A stretch of 64,000 nucleotides of DNA, taken from Apiosordaria backusii. Taxonomy: Eukaryota > Ascomycota > Sordariomycetes > Sordariales > Lasiosphaeriaceae. Every line of letters begins with the position of its first letter. Positions within the stretch are counted from its first letter, which is position 1. Below, piece by piece: positions 10,383-21,587 of the stretch. The position numbers and the translations under genes were made by a program. The stretch is from the NCBI GenBank assembly GCA_030549205.1, contig JAUKTV010000007.1:62001-126000 (forward strand). Reading direction: 5' to 3'. The notes under the pieces were generated by a model that was not told the DNA's origin, did no database searches, and saw nothing but the letters and a program-made list of their open reading frames with translations.

Positions 10383-12427
10383 GAACGAGGGAGTGGATCG
10401 TGGTCAGTTATACCAGGAAGAATCGACGGTAAGTGGCGGGCTCGCAGAGTTGACGATGGCTTCGATGTGTTCTGGGAAGAGAACACATCAATCGGGGCCG
10501 AAAAGATTGCAGGGCCAATGGGTGCGACCGAGGCTGGGGAGCGGGAGATGGTCGCCTTTGGGAGGGATGGCACAAAAGTTGCGTTGTCCTTGCACGACAA
10601 TTCCCAGATTCCAGATTTGGAAGAATTGGATGTTTCTCACGATGATCACGGTTTGAGAGGGTTGAAGTGTTTGGGCAATCTGCACATTGTTGTCCTCTCG
10701 TCATCCGATGCTTGAACCCTTGGTCGGGGGTCTGATGGGATGGGTCATTTCGAGGCTGCAAGGGTCCCAGACGGGAGTTCGCTTGCTCGCTATGGTTCCA
10801 ATTTTCTGGAGAACCCGACGGTCTGACCCCGCCTCCGAGCAACACTGGGACCCCACTTTCCACGCCACTGTGGGCTTGCCATTTGCTGTGGACTCGTAGG
10901 ACTTGGAGGAAACAATTGCTTTCATCGGTCATGAAATCAACCTCCCGCGTCTCCCACTCACCCAACAACATGCGGTTTCTGGAATTCGCCGAATCGACGC
11001 GGGCAGCCGCTGCAAGCTGCCGTCGACACCCAAACAAGGCGAACACTCGGGGGCATTGATGGCCTCACAACAAAACCGGCAAAACCGATCTCCATCGATG
11101 CCCGACGACTCCATCGTGGATAATGACGGGATGGGCACATCATCACGAGGGCTGCGTTTCGGCTTCAACACGGAGAGACTGCTAAGCAGGGTCTCTTGGG
11201 GATCGCCGGCATCCTTGATCCGCTCAGCCGCTCTGGGCTGCCGACTGGTTGAAATTCCACCACGATATCCATCGGCGGCGATCATTCGTGATATTACTTG
11301 CGTTGGCTCAACTGAAGGCTTTTGCCCCCCCGTGGGGTTGCTTGCGCCTCCCGCAACGGCGCAATCAATTAGGCAATCACAATCATCCCTCAGAAACAAA
11401 GTGAGGTCATGCAGGCCAAGTCCACCAGCGTCGTTCCACTTCGTAAGAGAAACAGCGATCGTGAATAGCCTCAACTCGTGAACACTACTGGCTACACAGG
11501 CTGCGGTTTTGCTAGTGCTCTTGGCCCATGTCAACAGGTCTCTGGCGTCACAAGAGAAGCGGGCAAAGCAGGCTGTGAACGACGCATGATGCTTTTGGCC
11601 CGGTTTAGGTCGGATAGAGCAGAGCCTCAGTGACCGGTCTCCGCTTTTGTGTGGAGTAATTCGTGAGGCGGATGGCTGTGATATTTCTTCGCTGTCCCCG
11701 CCATGACCTGGTTACTTGGGGAAATGCCGTGGGTGAACCTATTCAGAGCACAAAAAAACAGCCGTCATTCCCATGTTTCACATGTCTTCCCATCTACCTT
11801 TTGTTGGCTGTTGACGTTTGAGATCCCAAGGTGGGGTTGATCTCGATAGTGTACACCCTTTATCTTATCATCGACGCACAGGCCACTTGCGTCATTGGAA
11901 ACTGGTGACGTCCCCTAATCCCCAAAGCGGCAACGTGGATTTCAAATTGCTTCAGAGCTGCCAAGTGAGCCTTATCCATACCTATTTCTGGGTTCAACCA
12001 AGAGACTCAGCATAAGGTAACCATCAGCAATTCCAAATACTCTTTATCTCAAGGTCCGTAACGGCTTTGCAGTGATAGTATAAGGCCCATACCTTGAGTA
12101 TTTTGTTGTATATTGTTGTATAAATTATCCCAGACCCAGAACGTCCCAGCATTATCAAGAAAAGGAAGGTTGACAAATCCATCCGATCCGGTCCATCATC
12201 TTGTCAGTGTCGCCATCTGATATCCTTTTCCCGTTGTCTGGGGTGTGTGGAGATTCCCGTTTGCGCGCGCAACACAGTACACTGTAAACCCTTCTGTCGC
12301 ATGCTATTTTTTGCCGTCCCTCCATTTCAAACCGACTGCATTTCCATTTCAGCCTTTTAAAACCCACCAACGCCCCCTTTCCTTTCTAGAAGCTCTTCAT
12401 CAAGAGCCTTTCCCCGCACTTTTTTCC
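10383..12427. other. 2 kb region, probable upstream exon(s) of the BAG gene; otherwise no gene
   Basis: The missing first exon or exons of the BAG gene should lie near its left end. Open frames of about 200 codons occur on both strands at 10.4-11.5 kb, but their translations look like compositional noise and overlap each other. From 11.6 to 12.4 kb nothing is supportable except the leader of the glutaredoxin gene. Confidence 0.45.
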
Positions 12428-12874
12428 ATGTCCTTCTTCCTCCGCCGCTTCTTCTCCTCAGCAACTTCACCAGCCACCATGGACGCCGCCCAGAAGAAGG
12501 CCCAGCAGTTGATCGATGACAATGCTGTCAGTACGTATTTTGCGCAACCCCCTCCTGCAATAGACAGAGTGCTGACGATGCGTGCGTGTGTGTGTAAAGT
12601 GGTCTTCAGCAAGTCTTACTGCCCCTACTGCAACAACACCAAGCGCCTCCTCGACTCGTACGACGCCAAGTACAAGGCCATCGAGCTCAACCAGGAGAGC
12701 GACGGCGACGAGATCCAGGCCGCCCTGGCCAAGATCACCGGGCAGAGGACCGTGCCAAATATCTTTATCGGCAAGCAGCACATTGGCGGCAATAGCGATT
12801 TGGAGGCCGTGTCCAGGAGTGGCAAGGACGGCAAGAAGCTTGAGGAGTTGTTGAAGGAGGCTGGCGCTCTCTAA
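12428..12874 (+). CDS. Dithiol glutaredoxin with two in-frame starts
   Basis: Glutathione-dependent thiol-disulfide oxidoreductase, class I. Exons 12428-12530 and 12600-12874 (intron 12531-12599) give 125 residues. The CPYC active site is at residues 42-45, followed by the glutathione-binding TVPNIFIG and GGNSDL motifs. The first ATG (12428) starts a 17-residue extension rich in Phe, Arg and Ser that resembles a mitochondrial presequence. A second in-frame ATG (12479) sits in the strong context CAGCCACCATGG and gives a 108-residue cytosolic-length protein. Yeast Grx2 uses two starts in just this way, so dual targeting is a reasonable inference. The intron ends in AAG, a less common acceptor that restores the expected AVMVFSKSYCPYC block. 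Confidence 0.93.
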   Translation: MSFFLRRFFSSATSPATMDAAQKKAQQLIDDNAVSTYFAQPPPAIDRVLTMRACVCKVVFSKSYCPYCNNTKRLLDSYDAKYKAIELNQESDGDEIQAALAKITGQRTVPNIFIGKQHIGGNSDLEAVSRSGKDGKKLEELLKEAGAL

Positions 12875-13191
12875 ATAAGAGCATGGGGTGGAATAGGGGG
12901 ACGGCGATGTACGAGTTCAGGAAGGAAGAGATGGAATACCCAGGGTCATTGGCACAACAGACGCAAATGGTGGGCTTTAAGCAAGCGAGAATAGCGAGCG
13001 GCAACGCTTACTTTTTGTTATGCATTGAACAATGCTCGAATTGAGATGTCATCTTGGCTGTCATATCTTAGATCTTGTACACATGGCTATTTATCAATAC
13101 AATCCACGCCTAGGTCTTTTTTCTTGCCCATTACATGTACCACCACACCACCCCCTTTTCTTACCTGGTCAAGGACAGAACAGCCCCTTCA
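12875..13191. other. Convergent 3' region
   Basis: 3' UTRs of the glutaredoxin gene and the convergent AIM18-like gene. No other feature is seen. Confidence 0.5.
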
Positions 13192-14379
13192 TCACCGAGC
13201 CAAAGGCACAACCATACTCGCCACCGTTCCCACCGGCCTCTCTACAAACTCCATGATCCCCTCCACAATACTCCTCCGTGCCGGCTCGCTCGCAACCTGC
13301 TTCCCCGCCAAGTAATTCAACCACAACGCTCTCGAAACCCTCTCATCCTCCACTACCCCAATCAGCTGTCTCCCGCCCGATTTCTTCCCCGCATCAAACG
13401 CAATACTGAGATGCCCCTTGTCATCCCTAGCCAAAATCAGCTCCTTGCCCTTTGGCACCTTGCCCCTGTTGAACACCGCCCTGAACTGCTTCACTGCCTG
13501 CCCAAACTCCTCGTCGTCCACACCGTTTCCGGATAGCTCCGGTCCCCGGGCCTTGATGGCGTTTACGAATCCATCCCGCAAATGGTGGAAGTCTGTGTCT
13601 CTCACTGGGATAATGCGGAAGGCGGAGCGGGCGGGGATGCCATGGCTGAGGAGCTCATCCCAGGTCTTGGCGCCTTCTACTGGGTCGAGGAGGGCAGAGC
13701 GGAGCTGGTCGCGCTCGCCAGGGACGAGGGTGGTGGCGATGGGGTTTACCTTCTTCACGAGGGCACTCTGGAGGGAGGCAATGTCTGCGGTCGCAACGTA
13801 GAAGCCTACTACGTAGACGGAGATGCCTATGAAGGTTACTGTTCGCGTGCCGAGGCCGACGAGGGTGTATTCTGTTTCCGGGGAGGTTGATGTTGTGAGT
13901 GTGCCTGGGGAGGCGGGTTCGGTTGCTTCTAATGGGGCGGTAAAAGCTGGCAAGGAGATGGTTCTGGGAAAGCTGGGGACGACGCTGTGGCCTGTTGGGA
14001 CGATTTCCCGGCCTTGGTCATCGTGGACGATGATTTTCCTGTCGGAGGAACTAGGGGCGGAGAGGGGGTTGGAGGGGTCGGCGTCGGCTTTTATTGGGTT
14101 GTTCTTGAGTTCAAGGACGATGCGGTAGGAGACGTAGATGAAGGAGACTATGCCGGCGACGATGCCGCAGGAGAGGAAGATGTGCTTGTTGCGGTAGTAG
14201 TCGGCAGACGACTGGGCGATGTTGCGGAGGTTGAGGTTCTCGACGGCACGGGTGCCGGTTTCGCGGAAGGAGCGCTTGGATAGGAGGGTTCGGCGCTGGA
14301 TGTGTGGTCTAAGGGAGGCGGCGGCGGAAGGTGGCCGGGCCGCGCGGGCTACCTGCCGGAGGAGAGGTGGCCGGAGCAT
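13192..14379 (-). CDS. Mitochondrial chalcone-isomerase-fold protein, AIM18/AIM46 type
   Basis: A single-exon gene for 395 residues. The Arg/Ser/Ala-rich N-terminus lacking acidic residues (LRPHIQRRTLLSKRSF) is a probable mitochondrial targeting sequence. A hydrophobic span at about 66-90 probably anchors it in the inner membrane. After a Ser/Pro/Thr linker, the C-terminal 220 residues carry the chalcone-isomerase-like domain of the fungal AIM18 family (LVGLGTRTVTFIGISVYVVG, SALLDP, PARSAFRIIPVRDTDF, GKVPKGKEL). Family members bind heme in yeast and lack plant chalcone-isomerase chemistry. The biological role is not settled. The start is the first ATG in a long open frame and directly precedes the targeting sequence. 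Confidence 0.87.
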   Translation of the reverse strand: MLRPPLLRQVARAARPPSAAASLRPHIQRRTLLSKRSFRETGTRAVENLNLRNIAQSSADYYRNKHIFLSCGIVAGIVSFIYVSYRIVLELKNNPIKADADPSNPLSAPSSSDRKIIVHDDQGREIVPTGHSVVPSFPRTISLPAFTAPLEATEPASPGTLTTSTSPETEYTLVGLGTRTVTFIGISVYVVGFYVATADIASLQSALVKKVNPIATTLVPGERDQLRSALLDPVEGAKTWDELLSHGIPARSAFRIIPVRDTDFHHLRDGFVNAIKARGPELSGNGVDDEEFGQAVKQFRAVFNRGKVPKGKELILARDDKGHLSIAFDAGKKSGGRQLIGVVEDERVSRALWLNYLAGKQVASEPARRSIVEGIMEFVERPVGTVASMVVPLAR

Positions 14380-16621
14380 TGTGCTGTTCGAAAGTGACTT
14401 TTTGGATCAACGACTGAGCCTCATGGCACTATTGCGCTGTAAGTGTTGTGGTGACCTCCCCTGCGTGCAGTCCTTGGTCGGCTGGTCGTTCGATGTTGGA
14501 GACGTCAATTTGGAGTTTGGAGCTTGGCGTTCGTCCCCAGGGCTCAATTTGACATCATGGCGGCTGGGGTCCGTCATCAGAGTGGGTCACCTGGCGAACC
14601 ATAGCGTCTTGGTTTAAGATCACGAACGCCATCCCCAAGATGGAATAATTTCTAGCTTGGTGATTTCTAAAAGTCGGACTTTGACTTTTCCATCTTGTCT
14701 TGGATCACAGAACACCAACTGGACTATCTATTTCTCAAATCAAAGGTGCCAAACACACCGACCAACCGAGCTGATGTTGCCCAGCTTCTATCGATAACAT
14801 AACTGCTCGCCTATGGGAAGTTACCCTGCAGCTGAAGGATGAGGTCACACATATTGCACGTGGCGTCCCATGTCTCTCAGCAAACCACATCGTGCGGATG
14901 AGGGGCAGCAGCTCCCTCAAGGATCTAGACACACTGTCTGTTTGTTGTGACTGGTTGCTGCAGTCAACCGCTTAAGCGCCCACGCGGCACGTCATGAACA
15001 AATAGGCGTGCATACTGAGAGTCTGGGATGCTGCAATGCTCTGTTCCATCTCTGATCAAGTTGAAGAAATCTGATGGAGGTAGCGTGGGAGGAAATGCCA
15101 TGAGGGTGACCCAGATTGCTGGCCACGCGTATCGTCTCTGTGTAGGATATGGAAACAATATCGAGTTGCCATCGTAGACAACCTGATCGACATTCTCATG
15201 CCACCAAGATACCCGACTACCCGAAAGCTATCGCGTCCTCCCAAACCCAGAGGCTGGTTCAGCGGCTAGCTCCCGAGATGCCGGATGATGTAAACCCGGT
15301 GGTGGCGCTGGAGTTGCCCGGCTGTAGTCTTCGTATACGATTGCTATGATTTTGCCGATATTCTCAGCCCAGCCATGGAAGCTCCCTCGTCAAGTTGTAT
15401 GCCGCGGTGGGAATGGGCCGCTTTCCCCCCCCCGGCTCTTCGCACGAGATGCCGCTGGGTGATTTGCCACGGCCGTGTCCATGTTCTATTTGACATTGGC
15501 GTGGCTGGCAAGGTCATCGGGAGCGAGTTGACAGGACCTGCCAGCCATTTTGTATGCGCTGTCTTGGCGCCTGGAGTCAGTGGAAGCCGTTTGAGTACCC
15601 AAGCGCAGGCGGCGAATGTAGGTTGTTGTCTCAGGTGCCTCCACGCTGCAGGCCTGCTGCGGTGAACGACGCACCAGATGCAAGACCCAACTGCAGATGG
15701 GACGTAAGGACCTACACTACCACATGCCGCTAGATGGATGCTGCTGCCATCGATCGGTTTTCCAGTCATCACGAGGCAGGCTCTAGCTGCCGAGTCTCTA
15801 GTTTTCACAAGGTTACTACTTGTAGCATGGAATTTTCAGATGGAAATCGAGGTGTGATCTCGAACAACAAAGAAACCACCGCCAGTGCCCGTCAAGTGTG
15901 ACTGACCTCTGGGCGAACAACCCCACTTCAATGCGCCCCATGTAGGTAGGTAGGTTGCCTTACTCTCACTTAAGCGGTCCGTCCGCAGCAGGGCAGTTGT
16001 TTGAAGCCACTTGGGTGAGCTGACTGGTAACAAGTCCTGAATGACGGGAGGTGTGGGAGGTAAAGAAGGGAAGTTGTGTTTGAGGAGATGCTTCGAACTC
16101 TCTTTCACCAACTAATCTTTTGTCATACTCCATATTCCACGAGTAAAGCTCTTGTCAGAAAGTCCACCTTCTTAGGTAAAAATCCTTGGGTGGCATTTAA
16201 CAATAGCGACCTGTGTTCAGGCCTTTCCCTCTTATTGTTTCCCGTCCTTCCCTCTCGCCCTCGACACCCGACCTCTTCTCCAGTACGACTTCCCTGTAAG
16301 AATACCTGTCTCCTAAAATCTCACCACTACCTGGTAAGCCAGAAAAACCTTCATTTCTGAATTTTGAGTGCCTGTTGAAGTACTCTTTTCATTGTCTTTT
16401 CAACTTTCTTGAGACTCCGACCGTCATTGGACCCACCCCCAAGGCTATTTTGGGTCGGGTCCCCTCATCAGCCTGGGCCCCCTGCTGACAATTGACGGTT
16501 GGCAGCGCACCAACAAGCACTCCACATTTACGGTCGGGTCGCCTCCCCTCAGTGACAGTCACCGTCCTTCCCTCTGTTTAACTTCCCACCGAACCCGCCC
16601 TTTGCGCCGCGGGAGTCGATA
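14380..16621. other. 2.2 kb divergent intergenic region, no gene seen
   Basis: Separates the AIM18-like gene (minus strand) from GRR1 (plus strand). Open frames are short and overlap in all phases. The last 500 bases are C/T-rich and probably hold the GRR1 promoter and leader. Confidence 0.5.
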
Positions 16622-19109
16622 ATGCCTTTAGCAACCATGAGACAGCGCGCGTCCCTCGATATCATCGCCGACAGAGGCGCCGTCATAAACAGCCAAAACC
16701 GGAGCACCACCGTCGCCCAGCGAGCATCGTCCGAACATGGCTTCCAGCAACAGTCCGCCCAGCCTGACCTCGTCGGCCTCGCCGTTGACGCACAAGACGA
16801 TGCCCGCTCCACCTCATCCAGCAGTTCGCCAGCGCCCGGCGGTGACAATGAAGAATCCGATTTCTTCCTCGGCGCAAATGATTCTCAGTCCTCTCTCGGC
16901 GTACCAAACCTCCAGGACATGCAGGTCACCGACGATGAATGCCTCCCGCCCATCAATCGGCTGCCGAACGAGATCCTGATTGCCATCTTTGCCAAGCTCA
17001 GTAGTTTGTCTGACGTCTTCCACGTCATGTTGACCTGTAGGAGATGGGCTCGCAATGCCGTGGACATTCTGTGGCATCGCCCATCCTGCACAACATGGGA
17101 CAAGCATGTCCAAATTTGCAACACGCTCAGCACCGAGACTCCGGCGTTTCCATATAAGGAATTCATCAAGCGCTTGAATCTTGCGTGCCTGCACGACACC
17201 GTCAGTGATGGCAGCGTCGTGCCTCTGGCTTCTTGCACCCGTGTCGAACGCCTCACCCTCACAAACTGCGTCAAAATCACCGATACTGGCCTCATCCCGC
17301 TGATCACTAACAACGACCACCTGCTGGCGCTTGATGTCTCTAACGACAGCCAAATCACCGAGGCCTCGATTTTTGCTATTGCCCAGTACTGCAAGCGTCT
17401 CCAGGGCCTCAACATCAGTGGATGCCACAAAGTCTCTCCAGAGAGCATGATTGTCCTTGCAGAAAACTGCAGGTTTTTGAAGAGAGTGAGTTTTCAGCCC
17501 TGTTCCGGGTACTTTACTTGTATAAAAATACTAACCAACGTTGCTCTACAGCTCAAATTGAACGACTGTCAACAACTGACGAATCAAGCTGTCCTTGCTT
17601 TTGCCGAGCATTGTCGCAACATCCTCGAGATCGATCTCCACCAATGCAAACTGATTGGCAACGAGCCCGTCACAGCACTCATTGAGAAAGGACAGGCTCT
17701 TCGCGAACTTCGGTTGGCCAACTGCGATCTGATCGATGACAATGCTTTCCTTTCACTTCCCAACAAGACCTTTGAGAACCTGCGCATCTTGGATTTGACA
17801 TCTTGTGACAAATTGACAGATAGGGCTGTCCAAAAGATCATCGAAGTTGCGCCCCGGCTCCGGAACCTGGTCTTTGCCAAGTGCCGCCAGCTTACAGACG
17901 AAGCTCTGTACGCCATTGCAGGTCTGGGGAAGAATCTGCATTTCCTCCATCTAGGACATTGTCACCAGATCACCGACGAGGCTGTGAAGAAGCTTGTTGC
18001 CGAGTGCAATCGTATTCGCTATATTGATCTTGGCTGCTGCACCCATCTTACTGATGACTCGGTTATGAAGCTTGCCACCTTGCCCAAGTTAAAAAGAATT
18101 GGCCTCGTCAAATGCGCTCAGATCACAGACGCAAGTGTCATCGCCCTTGCTAATGCCAACAGGCGAGCACGCTTACGAAAGGATGCGCATGGAAATGTTA
18201 TTCCCAACGAGTACGTCAGCATGAGCCACAGCAGCTTGGAGCGGGTTCATCTAAGTTACTGCACAAATCTGACTCTCAAGGTATTTGCCAATTCCTTTTT
18301 TGTTTGCTAGTTTGGAGCTTGCTGACTAAACATGACCAGGGCATCTTGCGGCTTCTCAAGTGCTGTCCCCGTCTCACCCATCTCAGTCTCACAGGCGTTG
18401 CTGCCTTCTTGAGAGATGACCTCGAGGTGTATTCCCGGGAGCCCCCTCCAGGTAAGAACCTAGTTCAATATTGCCGTTCATGCCGGCGACTGACACATCC
18501 GTCACAGGGTTTACCCAACACCAACGCGATGTATTCTGCGTGTTCTCAGGTCAAGGTGTCGTCAACCTTCGCAAATATTTGAACCAAGAACAGTCATTTG
18601 CGGAATTTGGACTTTCCGAGCCAGCTGGCGCCGCCAACAGTGCCGGCCGAGGCACTCCAACCGGGACGGTTGTACAGGCAAACATTGTGGACGCTGACGA
18701 GACCGAGCTTGATGCGGCGGACGATGATGATGGCCTCGACGATACCGAAATGGCTGACACTGCGCCGCTCCTCGATAATCCACCTCCCTTCCCAGCCGTT
18801 CTCCAACCGCCTCCCCCACCGCCTGCCCCTGGAGGCAACCCTTTCAACTATGTAGGAGGTCACCCGCCATATGTACCACAGACGGTTCAGTTCCAGAACG
18901 GTCACCTGGTACCTGTGCCTCCCGCGCATGTTGTATCTACAGATGACTATATTCCGTCAGTGCTGCTTGCTCGAGACCTCTTGGCTGCTGGTGGACCGAG
19001 TTCTTCGTCATCGAGTGCCTCTCTTACCCCGGTCCTGGGGCCCACGTTGGGGAACCCAGCAGCGAGGACGGACAGCGATGGGCCTCCTACTACTCAGGAT
19101 TTGGCTTAG
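16622..19109 (+). CDS. grr1: SCF ubiquitin ligase F-box/leucine-rich-repeat protein GRR1
   Basis: Substrate receptor of an SCF E3 ligase. In yeast Grr1 targets G1 cyclins and glucose-signalling factors. Introns at 17486-17551, 18281-18339 and 18452-18507 give a 768-residue protein. Order: a disordered Ser-rich N-terminus, an F-box at about 111-155 (INRLPNEILIAIFAKL, CRRWARNAVDILW), then about a dozen cysteine-containing leucine-rich repeats of the LxLxxCxxITD type through about residue 540. The C-terminal tail has Asp-rich and polyproline stretches. The block FTQHQRDVFCVFSGQGV just after the repeats is conserved in Grr1 proteins. The first intron is 66 nt and stop-free in frame, so retention would add 22 residues within the repeats instead of truncating the protein. 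Confidence 0.93.
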
Positions 19110-21587
19110 GAGACCTCTTCTGAAGGAAGGACGCCACGCCGCAATCGCAACGCTCGAGCCATGATCCCGTTGACCCCATCTAAACGAAGGCGGATCGCGG
19201 CGGCTTAGAGGTTGCCTTTTGGACGGGGTGGGGCCGTATTCAGCAGGGATTAGGAGTTACCTCGAATCAACACCTTTCGGTCAAGGTTCGCGGACAGCGA
19301 TGCGACATTGATACCCAGCACAGTGATTTTTGGCCTGTTACTACCGTTTTTATATTGTTGGAGCCTGACGTCAATCTGCGACCCGATGCTTTTTCCCGTG
19401 CGTTTACGCCCGTAAGCTCACGAAATGGGATTTATGCTGTCATGGCTTTTGGAAGGATGGGTTGGTTGGGAAAGATGGACAAAACAATTGGGCATTACAA
19501 GCAGTGATTTATGGATTTTCTACTATCGAGGGCGGAACGGAAATGGGAGGTTCGTTCCAAGGAGCATAAAGGGGTTATCGACATTGGCCTCTTGGAAGGG
19601 GGGATTATATTGCATCTTATCAGATCAAGCTCGCGAGGGCGCTGCCTTACTCGCAAGCCGGCCGTGGTTGGAAGAAGCGTTGCGTTGGTATTGAGTCTTG
19701 GTAGGATGATTGGACTTGTGGGATTTTATCATGCGAAGTTTTGGCGAGCAAGTCTTTTTATCATACGGACATATTTGTTTTTGTCGGTTTCGTTTACTTA
19801 CTCTTTGGGCGTCAAGAGGGTATTTCCTACTACTGGGCCACTTTGCCGGCCATTGGTTTTTGGGGACAGTCAAGAGCAATGGAAACAGTCCACCACACAT
19901 AGATATAAGCTAGGTAGCTTGCGAGAATTAACCTGTTGGAATATCTTTTTTGAGTACTCTGTTGGGTGAATGTATCGTTGGTTGGTTGCCGGGGTAATGT
20001 GTTGGTGTATGCCAAGGCGCTATGTAAACAACCCCTTTCTGCGGTGGCTGTTTCTGTCCAAGAGACGGACAAGCGGGCGATAGGGAGAAAGGGCATTGGC
20101 AACTAGGGAGGATTCCCATTAGCATTTTATCGTTGTGGAGGCTCTCTCTCTCGTCGTCTGTGCATGCGCAAACTCCATACAAAAAATGGAGACCCCCGGG
20201 AGGCCTCCCTTCCTCGCAAGTCGTTGTTGCCGCTCTTGCTGACTGCCTTTGCAGAATGGGGGGTTACTCGATGGGGAAATCCGTAGTGACACAACATTAT
20301 TATCGGTCTGCACAAGTCTCCAAAGAACTGAGCTTGCTTTGTCCCTGTTTCTCAATCCAAGTCTAAGGTCTGATCTAGCTAAAGAGAGAGAGGGTGGCAG
20401 TGCTGAGCTTGAGCTTGAGCTTGTCCCTTCTATCGGCAAAGGCACCCACCAATCCCACAGCCGATGGCAACCGTCATCAACTAATCAGAGTCAGGGTCGT
20501 GAAATTTGGATGCACAAAGATGGAATGGAGGTGTCCTTTCGTTTCTCGATACCAGGATGGGAAAATCCGGTTCTTTGCGATGGGGAAAAGGGTGGGAAAA
20601 GGGGGCTGTGTTGAAGCTACCGCAGGAGGAGCTAAGGAGGGGGGCCCAAGCTCCTTGCATCGAAGGGCCAACTCGGATTGTTTTCCGCTTGCCCGCTTGC
20701 CGTTGGAAAAGCTTATTTTGACAAGGGAGGAGGCAAGCGATCATGTTCCTGATATCAGGGCTGGTCTGGGCGCTGAGCTGGAGGGTTATGAGCGATTTTT
20801 GGGTGGTGGTAGTGCTCTACTGAGGTACGTACTGATTTGGCTGAGCTGAGACGTGTGCTCGAAGCTGGTGAGGTGCTGGTTCGTCACACCTTCCCAAGTG
20901 CGAAGGGTGTTGATCCGGATCCCCACAGGACTGAGTGGTCGCTGTTGAGAATTTTCATCGCCGTCGCCGTGCATCTGCATCACGAAGTATGGATTGTGAG
21001 CTGAGGGGTTTTCTCTTGTTCCTGTTACGTACATGTCTCCATCGCTGATCGATGTCGATATGTCTCGCTCATTGTCTGTGTTCTCAAAATTCAAGCGCCA
21101 CAGCCGGACTGCTGACGCCGTGGTGGAGGTAGCTAGGTAACGAGGTCGGTGAGATTGTTTTGGCAATCATCCGGCTTGTTTCAATCTCCGACAAGAGATG
21201 CATCCAGACCGGTCCTGGGACCAGCGCGTGTGCTGCACTGATTGAGCTGGCCTATTCCGGGATTGGTGTGTGGGATACCGCGTCAGAGCATGTGCCATTG
21301 CTGCCCTATCCTGGGAGAAGGCTTGCCTCTATCCAGAAATAATCTCCAGAGGACCAGCAATGGCACACTTGAGGGCCTACGGCACGGGGGGTTGGAGGTA
21401 CTGTACGTACTCGAGCACTGCCTCCCCGAGTAGGTCCTCATAAGACCTTCGTACTCCCTTTGTCAAGTCGGGTGTTATCACTCTCACTTCTACCACTTGG
21501 TCTCTCTTCCACACTGCAACCACTCTGCAACCTTTTCTCTCATCTCGTTACACCAGTCTCACTCGCATTATCACTGATTGACTCGGA
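19110..21587. other. 2.5 kb intergenic region, no gene seen
   Basis: Holds the GRR1 3' UTR and the promoter of the P-type ATPase gene. Open frames up to about 150 codons exist on both strands, but none begins with a credible ATG and has recognisable content. The last 130 bases are C/T-rich and are probably the ATPase leader. Confidence 0.5.

Noticed and set aside
10408..11534. Overlapping 190-210 codon open frames on both strands
   Set aside because: No convincing ATG, no domain and mutual overlap. At most, part of this region holds an upstream exon of the BAG gene.
20786..21166. 126-codon minus-strand frame upstream of the ATPase gene
   Set aside because: It starts at TTG, contains no recognisable motif and lies in promoter sequence.
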